13,634 bases of DNA, from the NCBI GenBank assembly GCA_022428035.1, contig JAKMDG010000118.1:1-13634 (forward strand), written 5' to 3'. The stretch comes from Longimicrobiales bacterium (lineage in GTDB: Bacteria; Gemmatimonadota; Gemmatimonadetes; Longimicrobiales; Gaopeijiaceae). A program made the translations under genes and the position numbers. Numbering within the stretch: position 1 is the stretch's first letter; every line of letters begins with the position of its first letter. Below are positions 7,675 to 13,634 of this stretch, piece by piece. The notes under the pieces were generated by a model that was given only the letters and a program-made list of their open reading frames with translations, ran no database searches and was not told the DNA's origin.

Positions 7675-9043
7675 CCGGCCCAACCGCGGTCGGATACCCT
7701 GCCGCCTCCAGCGCATCTGAGAGCGCGAGCTGCCTGTCCGTGTCCCCGTGAACCAGGAAGACCTTCTTGAGTCGACCGGGATCGAGATGGCTCACGAAGT
7801 CCACGAGTTCGGGCTCGTCAGCATGAGCGGAGTAGGCGTTCATGACCTCTACTTCTGCCCTCAGTCTGTGCGGCTCTCCGAAGATCTTCACCTCACGCCG
7901 ACGCTCGACGATCCGCCGACCAAGCGTATGCGGTGCACAGAACCCGACCATCATGACCGTGTTCTTCGGGTCCTCCACGTTGTTGCGCAGGTGGTGCAGG
8001 ATCCGCCCCGCTTCGCACATCCCGGACGCCGAGATGATCACCATCGGAAGCCGAGACGCATTGAGGCTCTTCGACTCCTGCACGTCGCGCACATACGTGA
8101 GTCTGGCGAATCCGAACGGGTCACGGTCGGTCTCCATATACGCCACGAGTTCGTCGTTATAGCACTCGGGGTGCCGCTTGAACACGTCGGTCACATTCAC
8201 GGCGAGTGGAGAGTCGACGTACACGGGGATCGGCGGGAGACGTCCCTCGTTGGTCAACTCGTCGAGTCGGTGCACGATCTCCTGCGTCCGTCCTACGGCA
8301 AACGCGGGAATGATCACCTTCCCGCCGCGTCGAGCGGTCGCGCCGACTACATCCGCCAGCCGCTCCTTGGCTTGTTCGGTCGGTTCGTGCGTTCGCCCAC
8401 CATACGTGGATTCGCAGATCAGGTAGTCGCAGGCATCCATGGGCTGCGGATCGCGCAGGATGGGTCGCTCGGCCCGCCCGACATCCCCGGTGAAGCCGAC
8501 CTTCACCGTCCGATCGTCCTCCACGACCTCGAGCACCATGGTCGCCGAACCCAGAATGTGTCCCGCGTCACGATAGATGACGGTCAAACCGTCCACCGGC
8601 TGGAAGGGTTCGTCGTACGCTACGTCGACGAACAGTTCCAGAATGCCCTCGACGTCGACGGCAGAATAAAGTGGTTCGACCTCATCACCTCCGCGCCGAC
8701 GCTCCCGTCGGTTGACCCACTGGGCGTCTTTTTCCTGAATGTATGCACTGTCCGCAAGCATCGACGTGCACAGATCCCGGGTCGCCGCCGTGGCGAAGAC
8801 CCGACCACGAAAGCCTTCACGATAGAGCTTTGGCAACAGACCGGAGTGGTCGATATGTGCGTGCGAAAGCAGGACCAAGTCGACCTTTGACGGGCTCACA
8901 GGGAACTCTGCGTTCATGCGAGCCGCTTCCGATCGTCGGCCCTGAAACAACCCGCAATCCATGAAAAGTCGGGTGTCCCCGAACTCCAGCATGTGAAGCG
9001 AACCCGTAACGGTCTGTGCAGCTCCCCAGAATGTCAGCCTCAT
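7649..9043 (-). CDS. Beta-CASP metallo-beta-lactamase-fold RNase (RNA-processing exonuclease/endonuclease family)
   Basis: A 464-residue zinc-dependent hydrolase of the metallo-beta-lactamase fold with the beta-CASP insertion used by nucleic-acid nucleases. Metal ligands are visible in order: HAHIDH (61-66), DAGHILGSA with His162, and GFTGDVG with Asp187. Beta-CASP motif A is ICESTYGGRTH with Glu211. Motif B is SASGMCEAGRILHH with the His around 350. Motif C is YSAHAD with His407. This order and length match the short bacterial beta-CASP RNases such as Thermus TTHA0252, rather than the longer RNase J. It is probably a cytoplasmic RNA-degrading or processing enzyme. ATG 9043 fits the family start (MRLTFWGAAQTVTGS) and has a GGGGG run about 8 bases upstream. 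The EF-hand gene ends 46 bases upstream on the same strand, so co-transcription is possible. Confidence 0.93.
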   Translation of the reverse strand: MRLTFWGAAQTVTGSLHMLEFGDTRLFMDCGLFQGRRSEAARMNAEFPVSPSKVDLVLLSHAHIDHSGLLPKLYREGFRGRVFATAATRDLCTSMLADSAYIQEKDAQWVNRRERRRGGDEVEPLYSAVDVEGILELFVDVAYDEPFQPVDGLTVIYRDAGHILGSATMVLEVVEDDRTVKVGFTGDVGRAERPILRDPQPMDACDYLICESTYGGRTHEPTEQAKERLADVVGATARRGGKVIIPAFAVGRTQEIVHRLDELTNEGRLPPIPVYVDSPLAVNVTDVFKRHPECYNDELVAYMETDRDPFGFARLTYVRDVQESKSLNASRLPMVIISASGMCEAGRILHHLRNNVEDPKNTVMMVGFCAPHTLGRRIVERRREVKIFGEPHRLRAEVEVMNAYSAHADEPELVDFVSHLDPGRLKKVFLVHGDTDRQLALSDALEAAGYPTAVGPGRGESFEL

Positions 9044-9089
9044 GAAGTGACCCCCAGTGGTCGGTTACCCAACGCGAAGAATTGCGCCA

Positions 9090-9635
9090 TCAGACGCCGA
9101 ATGGACCGTAGAGTACGTTTCCCACGGAGTCTACGTCATCACTCCGAAAGAACTCGCCACTCGCCTCGAGCATGTCGTTGCGGGTGATGGCGCCGTCCTC
9201 GTTCGTGTCGAGCGATGTGAAGACGGTCTCCGCCAGCTCGACCGAGAGTCCGAAGACACCGTAGAAGTCGGCGAACTCGGATCGGCCAATCGTGTCGTCG
9301 TCATCCAGATCAAAGACGGTGAAGAGGCGATTCGTCAGGCCCAGCACCTCTTCCTGGTATCGATCGTCATTCTCGAGTGCGAGCTGCCAGTACGCCAACC
9401 ATTCGTCGAGGTCGACGCTGCCGTCTTTGTCTACATCGGCAGCGCTCGAGATCCGCAGTCAGAGTTCGCGGTATGCTCCGCTCAACTCCGAATGACCATT
9501 CCCGCCCTCACCGTGCAGTATGCGGACGTTCTCGATGATCCGATCGAAATCAGATGCCTCGATCGCTCCGTCGTCATCGATGTCATAGACCTGGAAGTAC
9601 CGGGTCAGTTTTTTCGTCTGCACGTCGGTCAACAT
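9090..9635 (-). pseudogene. Four-EF-hand calcium-binding protein interrupted by one in-frame TGA (codon 59)
   Basis: From ATG 9635, with GGAG 8 bases upstream, the frame encodes a calerythrin/sarcoplasmic-type EF-hand protein of 181 codons with a single TGA at 9459-9461. Before it lies EF loop 1 (residues 18-29, Asp18/20/22, Gly23). After it lie loop 2 (67-78, DVDKDGSVDLDE, canonical), loop 3 (109-120, with Asp instead of Gly at loop position 6) and loop 4 (143-154). The C-terminus (FFRSDD...GNVLYGPFGV) is typical of actinobacterial-style EF-hand proteins. There is no frameshift or other stop. From recall of homologs, the TGA position, 8 residues before loop 2, is usually Trp; Trp79 and Trp83 use TGG. 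It may be a fresh nonsense mutation, a sequence error or recoding. Without readthrough, translation gives a 58-residue fragment, or a downstream piece from TTG 9398. It starts 21 bases after serA ends, so it is probably in that operon. Confidence 0.85.
9416..9444 (-). other. Hairpin just downstream of the in-frame TGA in the EF-hand gene
   Basis: Read on the minus strand, CGCTGCCG (9444-9437) and CGGCAGCG (9423-9416) form a perfect 8-bp stem, extendable by a G-T pair, with a 13-base loop. It begins 14 bases after the TGA, and the apical loop begins 22 bases after it. That spacing falls in the range described for bacterial SECIS elements. Against this, the loop starts AT and lacks the early G usually required, and GC-rich EF-hand coding DNA forms such repeats by chance. 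No function is claimed. Confidence 0.35.
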
Positions 9636-9656
9636 CGGCGGTCTCCGGAAAGAGTG

Positions 9657-11258
9657 TCAGTCGAGGCGCAGGACGACGGCTCTCGAGACTTCGGGTAGTC
9701 CGAGAAGCGCATCACGCACGACTTCGGGAACATCCTCGTCGACGACGACGGCGGCCAGTGCCTCGCCTCCGCGCGATAGCCGTGCCTGGTGGTACCCGGC
9801 GATGTTGATCGAGTGATCGCCGAGCAGTGTTCCGACACGCCCGATCACACCAGGCACGTCTTCGTTGAGCAGGATGATGAGCGAGCCGGTCGGCACGACA
9901 TCGACGTGATAGTCGCCGATGCGTACGATGCGCGGATGCCCTTCACCGAGGAGTGCGCCCGCCAGTCGGAGGTCACCACGCTCGGCCTGGAGCACGACCT
10001 CCACGTACTCGCCGTACGACGTGTGATTCGAGAGTCGCGTCCGCGCCACCGAAATGTCCCGTTGACGGGCCAGATGCGGAGCGCTCACGAAATTCACGGC
10101 ATCCGCTCCGAGAATATTCCGGAGAAGGCCGACCATCACAAATGAGGTCAGCGCCTCCAGAGCGTCGTCGGCGTCACCCGCGTACCGGACCTCGACTTCC
10201 TTGATCCCACCTGGCGCCAGCGCACATGCCAGGTTCCCGAGGGCACGACCAAGCTCGAATATCGGGCCCAGCGCAGTCATTGCTTCGCCGCCAATGGCGG
10301 GGGCATTGAGCGCTCGAGAAAGATCATGCTCCGCGAGCGCGGCCCGAACCGCATCGCAGATTTCAGTCGCCACCAGCTCCTGAGCTTCCGCGGTAGACGC
10401 ACCCAGATGTGGGGTGAGCACGAGATTCGGAGCGCCACGCAGAGGCGAGCCCTCCTCGAGGGGTTCCTGGGCAAACACGTCCAGCGCGGCTCCGGCGAGT
10501 TGCCCGGCTTCGAGTGACTCAGCGAGTGCCGCCTCATCGACAACGCCGCCACGTGCCACGTTCACAAGGAACGCACCCGGTTTCATCGAGGCCAGCGCAT
10601 CGGCGTCGATCATGTTGTGCGTGGAATCCGTGAGCGGTACGTGGAGCGAGAGTACATCCGCCTGCGTGAGTACGTCGTCCAGGCTGCCTGATCGCACGCC
10701 GAGCTCGCGAGCCCGGTCGGAGGTCAGGAACGGGTCATGCGCGATCACCTCCATCCCGAACGCTCGGCAACGACGCGCCACTTCGCCCCCGATCCGTCCC
10801 GCTCCGATCAGCCCAAGCGTGCGACCACGAAGTTCGGCCCCCTTGAAGGCGGAGCGGGTCCAGTCGCCTGACCGCATTGACGCATCAGCCGCCGGCACGC
10901 GTCGTACCATCGCGAGAATCAGAGCCATGGTGAGTTCGGCCGCCGAAACGGTGTTACCGGCCGGAGCATTCATGACCGCAATGCCGCGTTCCGTCGCTGC
11001 CGTGAGGTCGATATTGTCGACCCCCACGCCGGCTCGCCCGATCACCTGGAGGCAGGTCGCCGTCGCCAGGAGATCGGCGCGCACCTTGGTGGCACTGCGC
11101 ACGATCAATCCATGGGCGACTGATAGCGCCTCCCTGAACTCAGGCTCCGACGAGTCATCAATCTTGATGATGTCGAAGCGGTCATCCGCACGAAGCGGGG
11201 CGAGCCCCGCCTCCGAGACCTTGTCCGTCACCAGGACGGTGAAGCGTTCCTCGCTCAC
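9657..11258 (-). CDS. serA: D-3-phosphoglycerate dehydrogenase, long form with ASB and ACT domains
   Basis: This is the first enzyme of the phosphorylated serine pathway: 3-phosphoglycerate + NAD+ to 3-phosphohydroxypyruvate. At 533 residues it is the long form. The substrate domain (1-100, 290-315) carries GRAGVGVDNID. The Rossmann NAD domain has GLIGAGRIG (149-157) and Asp175. Catalytic residues are Arg236 (NVARGGVVDE), Glu265 (AQEP) and His284 (TPHLGAST). An allosteric substrate-binding-like domain (about 320-455) is followed by a C-terminal ACT domain (about 456-533, LIILLNEDVPGVIGRVG) of the kind that binds serine in feedback inhibition. The start is GTG 11258, overlapping the aminotransferase stop as GTGA with GGAAG upstream. 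Together the pair looks like a serine-biosynthesis unit. The EF-hand gene follows 21 bases after the stop. Confidence 0.97.
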   Translation of the reverse strand: MSEERFTVLVTDKVSEAGLAPLRADDRFDIIKIDDSSEPEFREALSVAHGLIVRSATKVRADLLATATCLQVIGRAGVGVDNIDLTAATERGIAVMNAPAGNTVSAAELTMALILAMVRRVPAADASMRSGDWTRSAFKGAELRGRTLGLIGAGRIGGEVARRCRAFGMEVIAHDPFLTSDRARELGVRSGSLDDVLTQADVLSLHVPLTDSTHNMIDADALASMKPGAFLVNVARGGVVDEAALAESLEAGQLAGAALDVFAQEPLEEGSPLRGAPNLVLTPHLGASTAEAQELVATEICDAVRAALAEHDLSRALNAPAIGGEAMTALGPIFELGRALGNLACALAPGGIKEVEVRYAGDADDALEALTSFVMVGLLRNILGADAVNFVSAPHLARQRDISVARTRLSNHTSYGEYVEVVLQAERGDLRLAGALLGEGHPRIVRIGDYHVDVVPTGSLIILLNEDVPGVIGRVGTLLGDHSINIAGYHQARLSRGGEALAAVVVDEDVPEVVRDALLGLPEVSRAVVLRLD

Positions 11259-12367
11259 GAGAGCACTTCCGTGAGAATCGCCAGCAGGCCGTTCAATTCA
11301 TCCATCGTGTGATCCCCCATATGCCCCACGCGGATCGTGGTCTCCTTGAATTGGCCGTATCCACCACCGACGAGCCAGTCACGGTCGAAGACGGCCTGGG
11401 TCACGTCCGGGCCATTCACGCCCTCAGGCAGCCGAACGGTGGTCACCGCAGGCGATCGATATCCCTCCGGCGCCACGACGTGGAGCGGGACCCCGGAGGA
11501 GCGCATCTCATCGACCCACGCCCAGGTCCGCACTGCCATCTCATCGTGCCGCGCCCAGCGGGCCTCCATCCCCTCGGCCAACATGCGGTCGAGCTGGACC
11601 TCGAGTGCGTAGAGTACCGAGAGCGCCGGCGTCGTCGGGGACTGATCCTTGTCGTGGTTCTTCTGAAAGAAGACGAGGTCGAAGTAGTACCCACGGTTGG
11701 GCGCGTCCTGGGCCCGCTTCATCATGCGCTCGGACGCCACACCGAACGAGAGGCCCGGTGGAAGTGCGAAGGCCTTCTGCGAGCCGGTCAAGAGGAAGTC
11801 GATGCCCCACTCGTCCGGCCGTACCTCGGCAGCGCCAAATCCGGTCACCGAATCCACGAGCACGAGCGTGTCGGGCACGTCGTGCGCGACTGCAGCCAGG
11901 CCCCTGATGTCATTCAGCACGCCCGTGGACGTCTCCGAGTGCGCCATCGTGATGGCATCGTACGTACCGTTCTCCAGGTGTGTCCTGAGGACGGACGGGT
12001 CGTGCGCCTCACCCCAGGCCACCTCGTAGGTATCGACCTCCAGGTTGCACGCGCGTCCGATGGCGGCAAAACGCTCGCTGAATGCGCCGTTCGTCAGCGA
12101 CAGGATCTTTGTACGTCCTGCGTTGCGAACTGCGGCCTCCATGAGACCGGTCGCCGACGAGGTAGAGATAAAGACCGGACGTGCGGTACAGAACACGCTC
12201 TGAAGGCCCACCTGAATGCCCCTCATGAAGGCCTGACTGTTCGCCCCCCGATGACTCATCATCGGACGTATCTGGGCGGCAAGCACCTCGGGATGGACCT
12301 CGGTTGGCCCGGGTAGGAAGAAGCGTCCGTACGGCCGATCGGCCGGCCCTGCCGCTGTCTGGGTCAC
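11255..12367 (-). CDS. Class V aminotransferase next to serA (candidate phosphoserine or serine/alanine-glyoxylate aminotransferase)
   Basis: A 370-residue PLP enzyme of the same class as the one at 3427-4596 but clearly divergent from it. Motifs: RFFLPGPTEVHPEVL (15-29), MSHRG, AHSETSTG (142-149), LVDSVTGFG with Asp172, LTGSQKAFALPPG with Lys198 as the PLP lysine, and IRVGHMGD with Arg346 for the substrate carboxylate. It overlaps serA by 4 bases and is upstream of it. The simplest reading is therefore that it transaminates SerA's product, 3-phosphohydroxypyruvate, with glutamate. Class V enzymes of this type have taken that role in methanogens (MJ0959). Alanine- or serine-glyoxylate activity is the alternative. 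GTG 12367 is chosen as start, with a GGGG ribosome site about 9 bases upstream that lies in a hairpin. It is first gene of its operon. Confidence 0.9.
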   Translation of the reverse strand: MTQTAAGPADRPYGRFFLPGPTEVHPEVLAAQIRPMMSHRGANSQAFMRGIQVGLQSVFCTARPVFISTSSATGLMEAAVRNAGRTKILSLTNGAFSERFAAIGRACNLEVDTYEVAWGEAHDPSVLRTHLENGTYDAITMAHSETSTGVLNDIRGLAAVAHDVPDTLVLVDSVTGFGAAEVRPDEWGIDFLLTGSQKAFALPPGLSFGVASERMMKRAQDAPNRGYYFDLVFFQKNHDKDQSPTTPALSVLYALEVQLDRMLAEGMEARWARHDEMAVRTWAWVDEMRSSGVPLHVVAPEGYRSPAVTTVRLPEGVNGPDVTQAVFDRDWLVGGGYGQFKETTIRVGHMGDHTMDELNGLLAILTEVLS

Positions 12368-12376
12368 GTGGTGGAT

Positions 12377-12399
12377 CCCCGGACGTCGACCGTCCGAGG
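12377..12399 (-). promoter_or_regulatory. Leader hairpin covering the ribosome binding site of the aminotransferase-serA operon
   Basis: On the transcript strand CCTCGGACG (12399-12391) can pair with CGTCCGGGG (12385-12377) across a 5-base loop. That is nine pairs, one of them a T-G. The 3' arm ends in the GGGG that serves as ribosome site for GTG 12367, so folding would hide it. The core CGGACG/CGTCCG is also a palindromic operator-like sequence. Regulation by folding or by a bound protein is inference only. Confidence 0.4.
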
Positions 12400-12457
12400 G
12401 CTCTGATGGAGAGATACATCGGCTGATAACGCCGAAAGTCTACCCAAATCCCAGATG

Positions 12458-12473
12458 TTTCCCAGTCGGGAAA
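12458..12473. terminator. Small hairpin after the deaminase gene
   Basis: TTTCCC (12458-12463) and GGGAAA (12468-12473) form a perfect 6-bp stem with a 4-base loop. On the minus strand it starts 4 bases after the TAA of the deaminase gene. The position suits a terminator, but there is no following T-run. It could equally be an operator for the downstream aminotransferase-serA operon. The rest of the 110-base spacer shows no convincing promoter. Confidence 0.3.
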
Positions 12474-12477
12474 TCCC

Positions 12478-13029
12478 TTAACGCCAGGCGTCCTTCCAAC
12501 GCGTGTAGTGGACAGCCACGATACCACCGCGTTCGAGCATGTCGAGCCCAGCTGCGCTACGGTAGCGTTCGCGGTAGAAGACGTGCGAGATATTCGCCTG
12601 AACGATCAATTTCGCGCACATGCTACACGGACTGGCGGTGATGAACGCCACCTTCTCGCGCATCTGCCCCGGTGATTTCACGAGCGCATTCATCTCCGAG
12701 TGAATGCACCCGCACTTTCCAGCCTCGTCGGAGTCGCACCGATTCGGGAAGCCACGCGCGTTCCCGTTGTATCCGATCGCGACGACGTTCTCGAGGTTGG
12801 CGTCCGTGATGACGGTGCCCACCTGAAGCCGCGCGCAGGTCGATCGCTTGGCGAGCTCCTCGGCCATGCGCATGTAGACCTCGAAGAGCGGGGGTCGACC
12901 AACCACGTCCGCGGTCAGTGACGAGGGGTCCGCCAGCGCTGCACGCTCCTCAGCTCCAGCTGTATGAGCGTCAACCAGGTTCAGCGGGTGGAGGTTCTCC
13001 ACCACTCCGTCCTTGTGCATCACCTCCAT
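12478..13029 (-). CDS. dCMP/cytidine deaminase family protein (ComEB-like)
   Basis: A 183-residue zinc deaminase. The core starts near residue 45 (RPPLFEVYMRMAEELAKRST), has QVGTVITD and a GYNGNARGFPNRCD segment, and then the zinc site HSEMNAL (His110, catalytic Glu112) and PCSMC (Cys135, Cys138). This is the layout of deoxycytidylate deaminases, which convert dCMP to dUMP for thymidylate synthesis. The motif is HSE, not the commoner HAE. About 44 residues precede the usual family start, with no recognised domain. ATG 13029 is chosen because GGAGGG lies 6 bases upstream. ATG 13018-13020 is too close to a ribosome site, and GTG at about 12906 (residue 42) would remove the extension but has no site. 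It overlaps the upstream gene by 10 bases, so translation is likely coupled. Confidence 0.88.
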   Translation of the reverse strand: MEVMHKDGVVENLHPLNLVDAHTAGAEERAALADPSSLTADVVGRPPLFEVYMRMAEELAKRSTCARLQVGTVITDANLENVVAIGYNGNARGFPNRCDSDEAGKCGCIHSEMNALVKSPGQMREKVAFITASPCSMCAKLIVQANISHVFYRERYRSAAGLDMLERGGIVAVHYTRWKDAWR

Positions 13030-13634
13030 CGAAGTCCCTCCATGAAGACCCGAGCCTGGAGAGACTCGACGGGAGCCCAGTCGTCCGTCAGTGCTCGGCC
13101 CGAGGCGGATACGCGAGCCACGGTCCAGGACTCGTCCAACTCGGCAAAGGCGGCCTCGGTCTCGGCACCGAAGACGATCAGGTTCTGGGTTGCACCCGGA
13201 TCGGTGTCGGGATCCGTCATGTAGATGCGCGAGGCAGGAAAGACACCCTCGAGCGTTGTGCGAAAACGGGCTAGAAACGCGGTGCCGTCTCCTTCGAGGG
13301 GTGAGAGCACGTTGGCCATGAACACGCCGTCAGTAGCGGTGCGAGCCCGCATCTCAGTCAGCGCTTCCTCCGTGACCATCGTCCACGGTACGGTGAGCAG
13401 GTGGTCGAAGACGTCGAGGTAGACGAGGTCGTAGCGATTATCGCCCGAGCGGAGGAAGACCCGCGCGTCGTCGTGATGCACCCGGATGCCTGGACGGTCA
13501 CGTTCACCAAAAGCGAAGTACTCCCGCGCCAGTTCGGTGACGGCGTCGTCGATCTCCACGACATCGATCTGCATGACGGACCCAGCATCCTCCCTCGCTC
13601 GTGCTTCCTGTAACGCGACCGGCAGAGACAGCGC
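13020..13634 (-). CDS. Spermidine-synthase-like methyltransferase-fold protein, 5' end cut by window edge
   Basis: The C-terminal 204 residues of a protein that enters from the right edge; the frame stays open upstream of the first internal ATG (13574), so that ATG is not the start. The Rossmann nucleotide-binding fold of the spermidine synthase family is visible. VVEIDDAVTELAREYF is the acidic-loop strand, then VHHDDARVFL with the Asp next to the adenine, and YDLVYLDVFDHL. The polyamine-site motif of true spermidine synthases (D-S/T-x-D-P) is replaced by DVFDHLLTVPWTM. That resembles the spermidine-synthase-like domains often fused to membrane transporters, so aminopropyl transfer is uncertain. 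Any N-terminal membrane part lies outside the window. The stop overlaps the deaminase start. Confidence 0.85.
   Translation of the reverse strand, partial: ALSLPVALQEARAREDAGSVMQIDVVEIDDAVTELAREYFAFGERDRPGIRVHHDDARVFLRSGDNRYDLVYLDVFDHLLTVPWTMVTEEALTEMRARTATDGVFMANVLSPLEGDGTAFLARFRTTLEGVFPASRIYMTDPDTDPGATQNLIVFGAETEAAFAELDESWTVARVSASGRALTDDWAPVESLQARVFMEGLRWR

Noticed and set aside
7748..8890. Long open frame of 380 codons on the plus strand opposite the beta-CASP RNase
   Set aside because: It is antisense to a gene with all metal-ligand motifs, has no recognisable domain, and is expected from high-GC codon bias.
9090..9398. A stand-alone 102-residue EF-hand protein starting at TTG 9398
   Set aside because: No ribosome site precedes it, it would lose EF loops 1 and 2, and the upstream in-frame half with a good ATG and GGAG site shows the gene is longer.
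9459..9461. Genome-wide reassignment of TGA to Trp as an explanation for the EF-hand stop
   Set aside because: TGA serves as the stop of several intact genes here (dctP, dctQ, dctM, serA, both aminotransferases), often overlapping the next start, and Trp is encoded by TGG throughout, including in the same gene.
11309..12316. Open frame of 335 codons on the plus strand opposite the serA-linked aminotransferase
   Set aside because: His/Arg-rich shadow translation of a well-supported PLP enzyme; no ribosome site or family similarity.
13020..13574. A complete 184-residue spermidine-synthase-like protein starting at ATG 13574
   Set aside because: The frame remains open to the window edge with family-like sequence upstream, and the first strand of the nucleotide-binding fold would be missing.

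Overview
This is a gene-dense, high-GC bacterial window with no RNA genes, insertion sequences, CRISPR arrays or intergenic gaps longer than about 110 bases. The gene style (class V aminotransferases, a long SerA, a calerythrin-like EF-hand protein, a lipoprotein DctP, many GTG/TTG starts and 4-base stop/start overlaps) would suit a Gram-negative such as a Gemmatimonadota member. That placement is an impression from gene content, not a measured assignment.

Layout. Bases 1-4596 are one tightly packed minus-strand operon. In transcription order it encodes a serine-glyoxylate-type aminotransferase, a complete tripartite TRAP transporter (DctP, DctQ, DctM) and a crotonase-fold enzyme that runs off the left edge. 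A 98-base divergent spacer with an inverted repeat separates this from a plus-strand gene (4695-7643) for a large flavin and iron-sulfur oxidase of the YdiJ/D-2-hydroxyglutarate dehydrogenase type. That gene converges, with only 5 bases between stop codons, on a minus-strand beta-CASP metallo-beta-lactamase RNase (7649-9043). Upstream of the RNase on the minus strand lies a second operon: a class V aminotransferase (11255-12367), serA (9657-11258) and an EF-hand protein (9090-9635). The last contains one in-frame TGA where a Trp is expected. The right end carries a dCMP-deaminase-family protein overlapping a spermidine-synthase-like gene cut by the right edge.

Functional reading. Most of the window can be read as metabolism of small hydroxy and keto acids around serine, glycine and glyoxylate. 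SerA plus the adjacent class V aminotransferase would make phosphoserine from 3-phosphoglycerate. The other class V enzyme would interconvert serine/glyoxylate with hydroxypyruvate/glycine. The YdiJ-type oxidase could remove the D-2-hydroxyglutarate that SerA-type enzymes can form, or oxidise another D-2-hydroxyacid. The TRAP system probably imports a carboxylate. These links are inferred from gene order.

The most unusual feature is the TGA at 9459-9461 inside the otherwise intact EF-hand gene, with an 8-bp hairpin 14 bases downstream. It could be a fresh nonsense mutation, a sequence error or a recoding site, and the sequence alone does not decide which. A hairpin that appears to bury the ribosome binding site of the aminotransferase-serA operon is the next most notable item.
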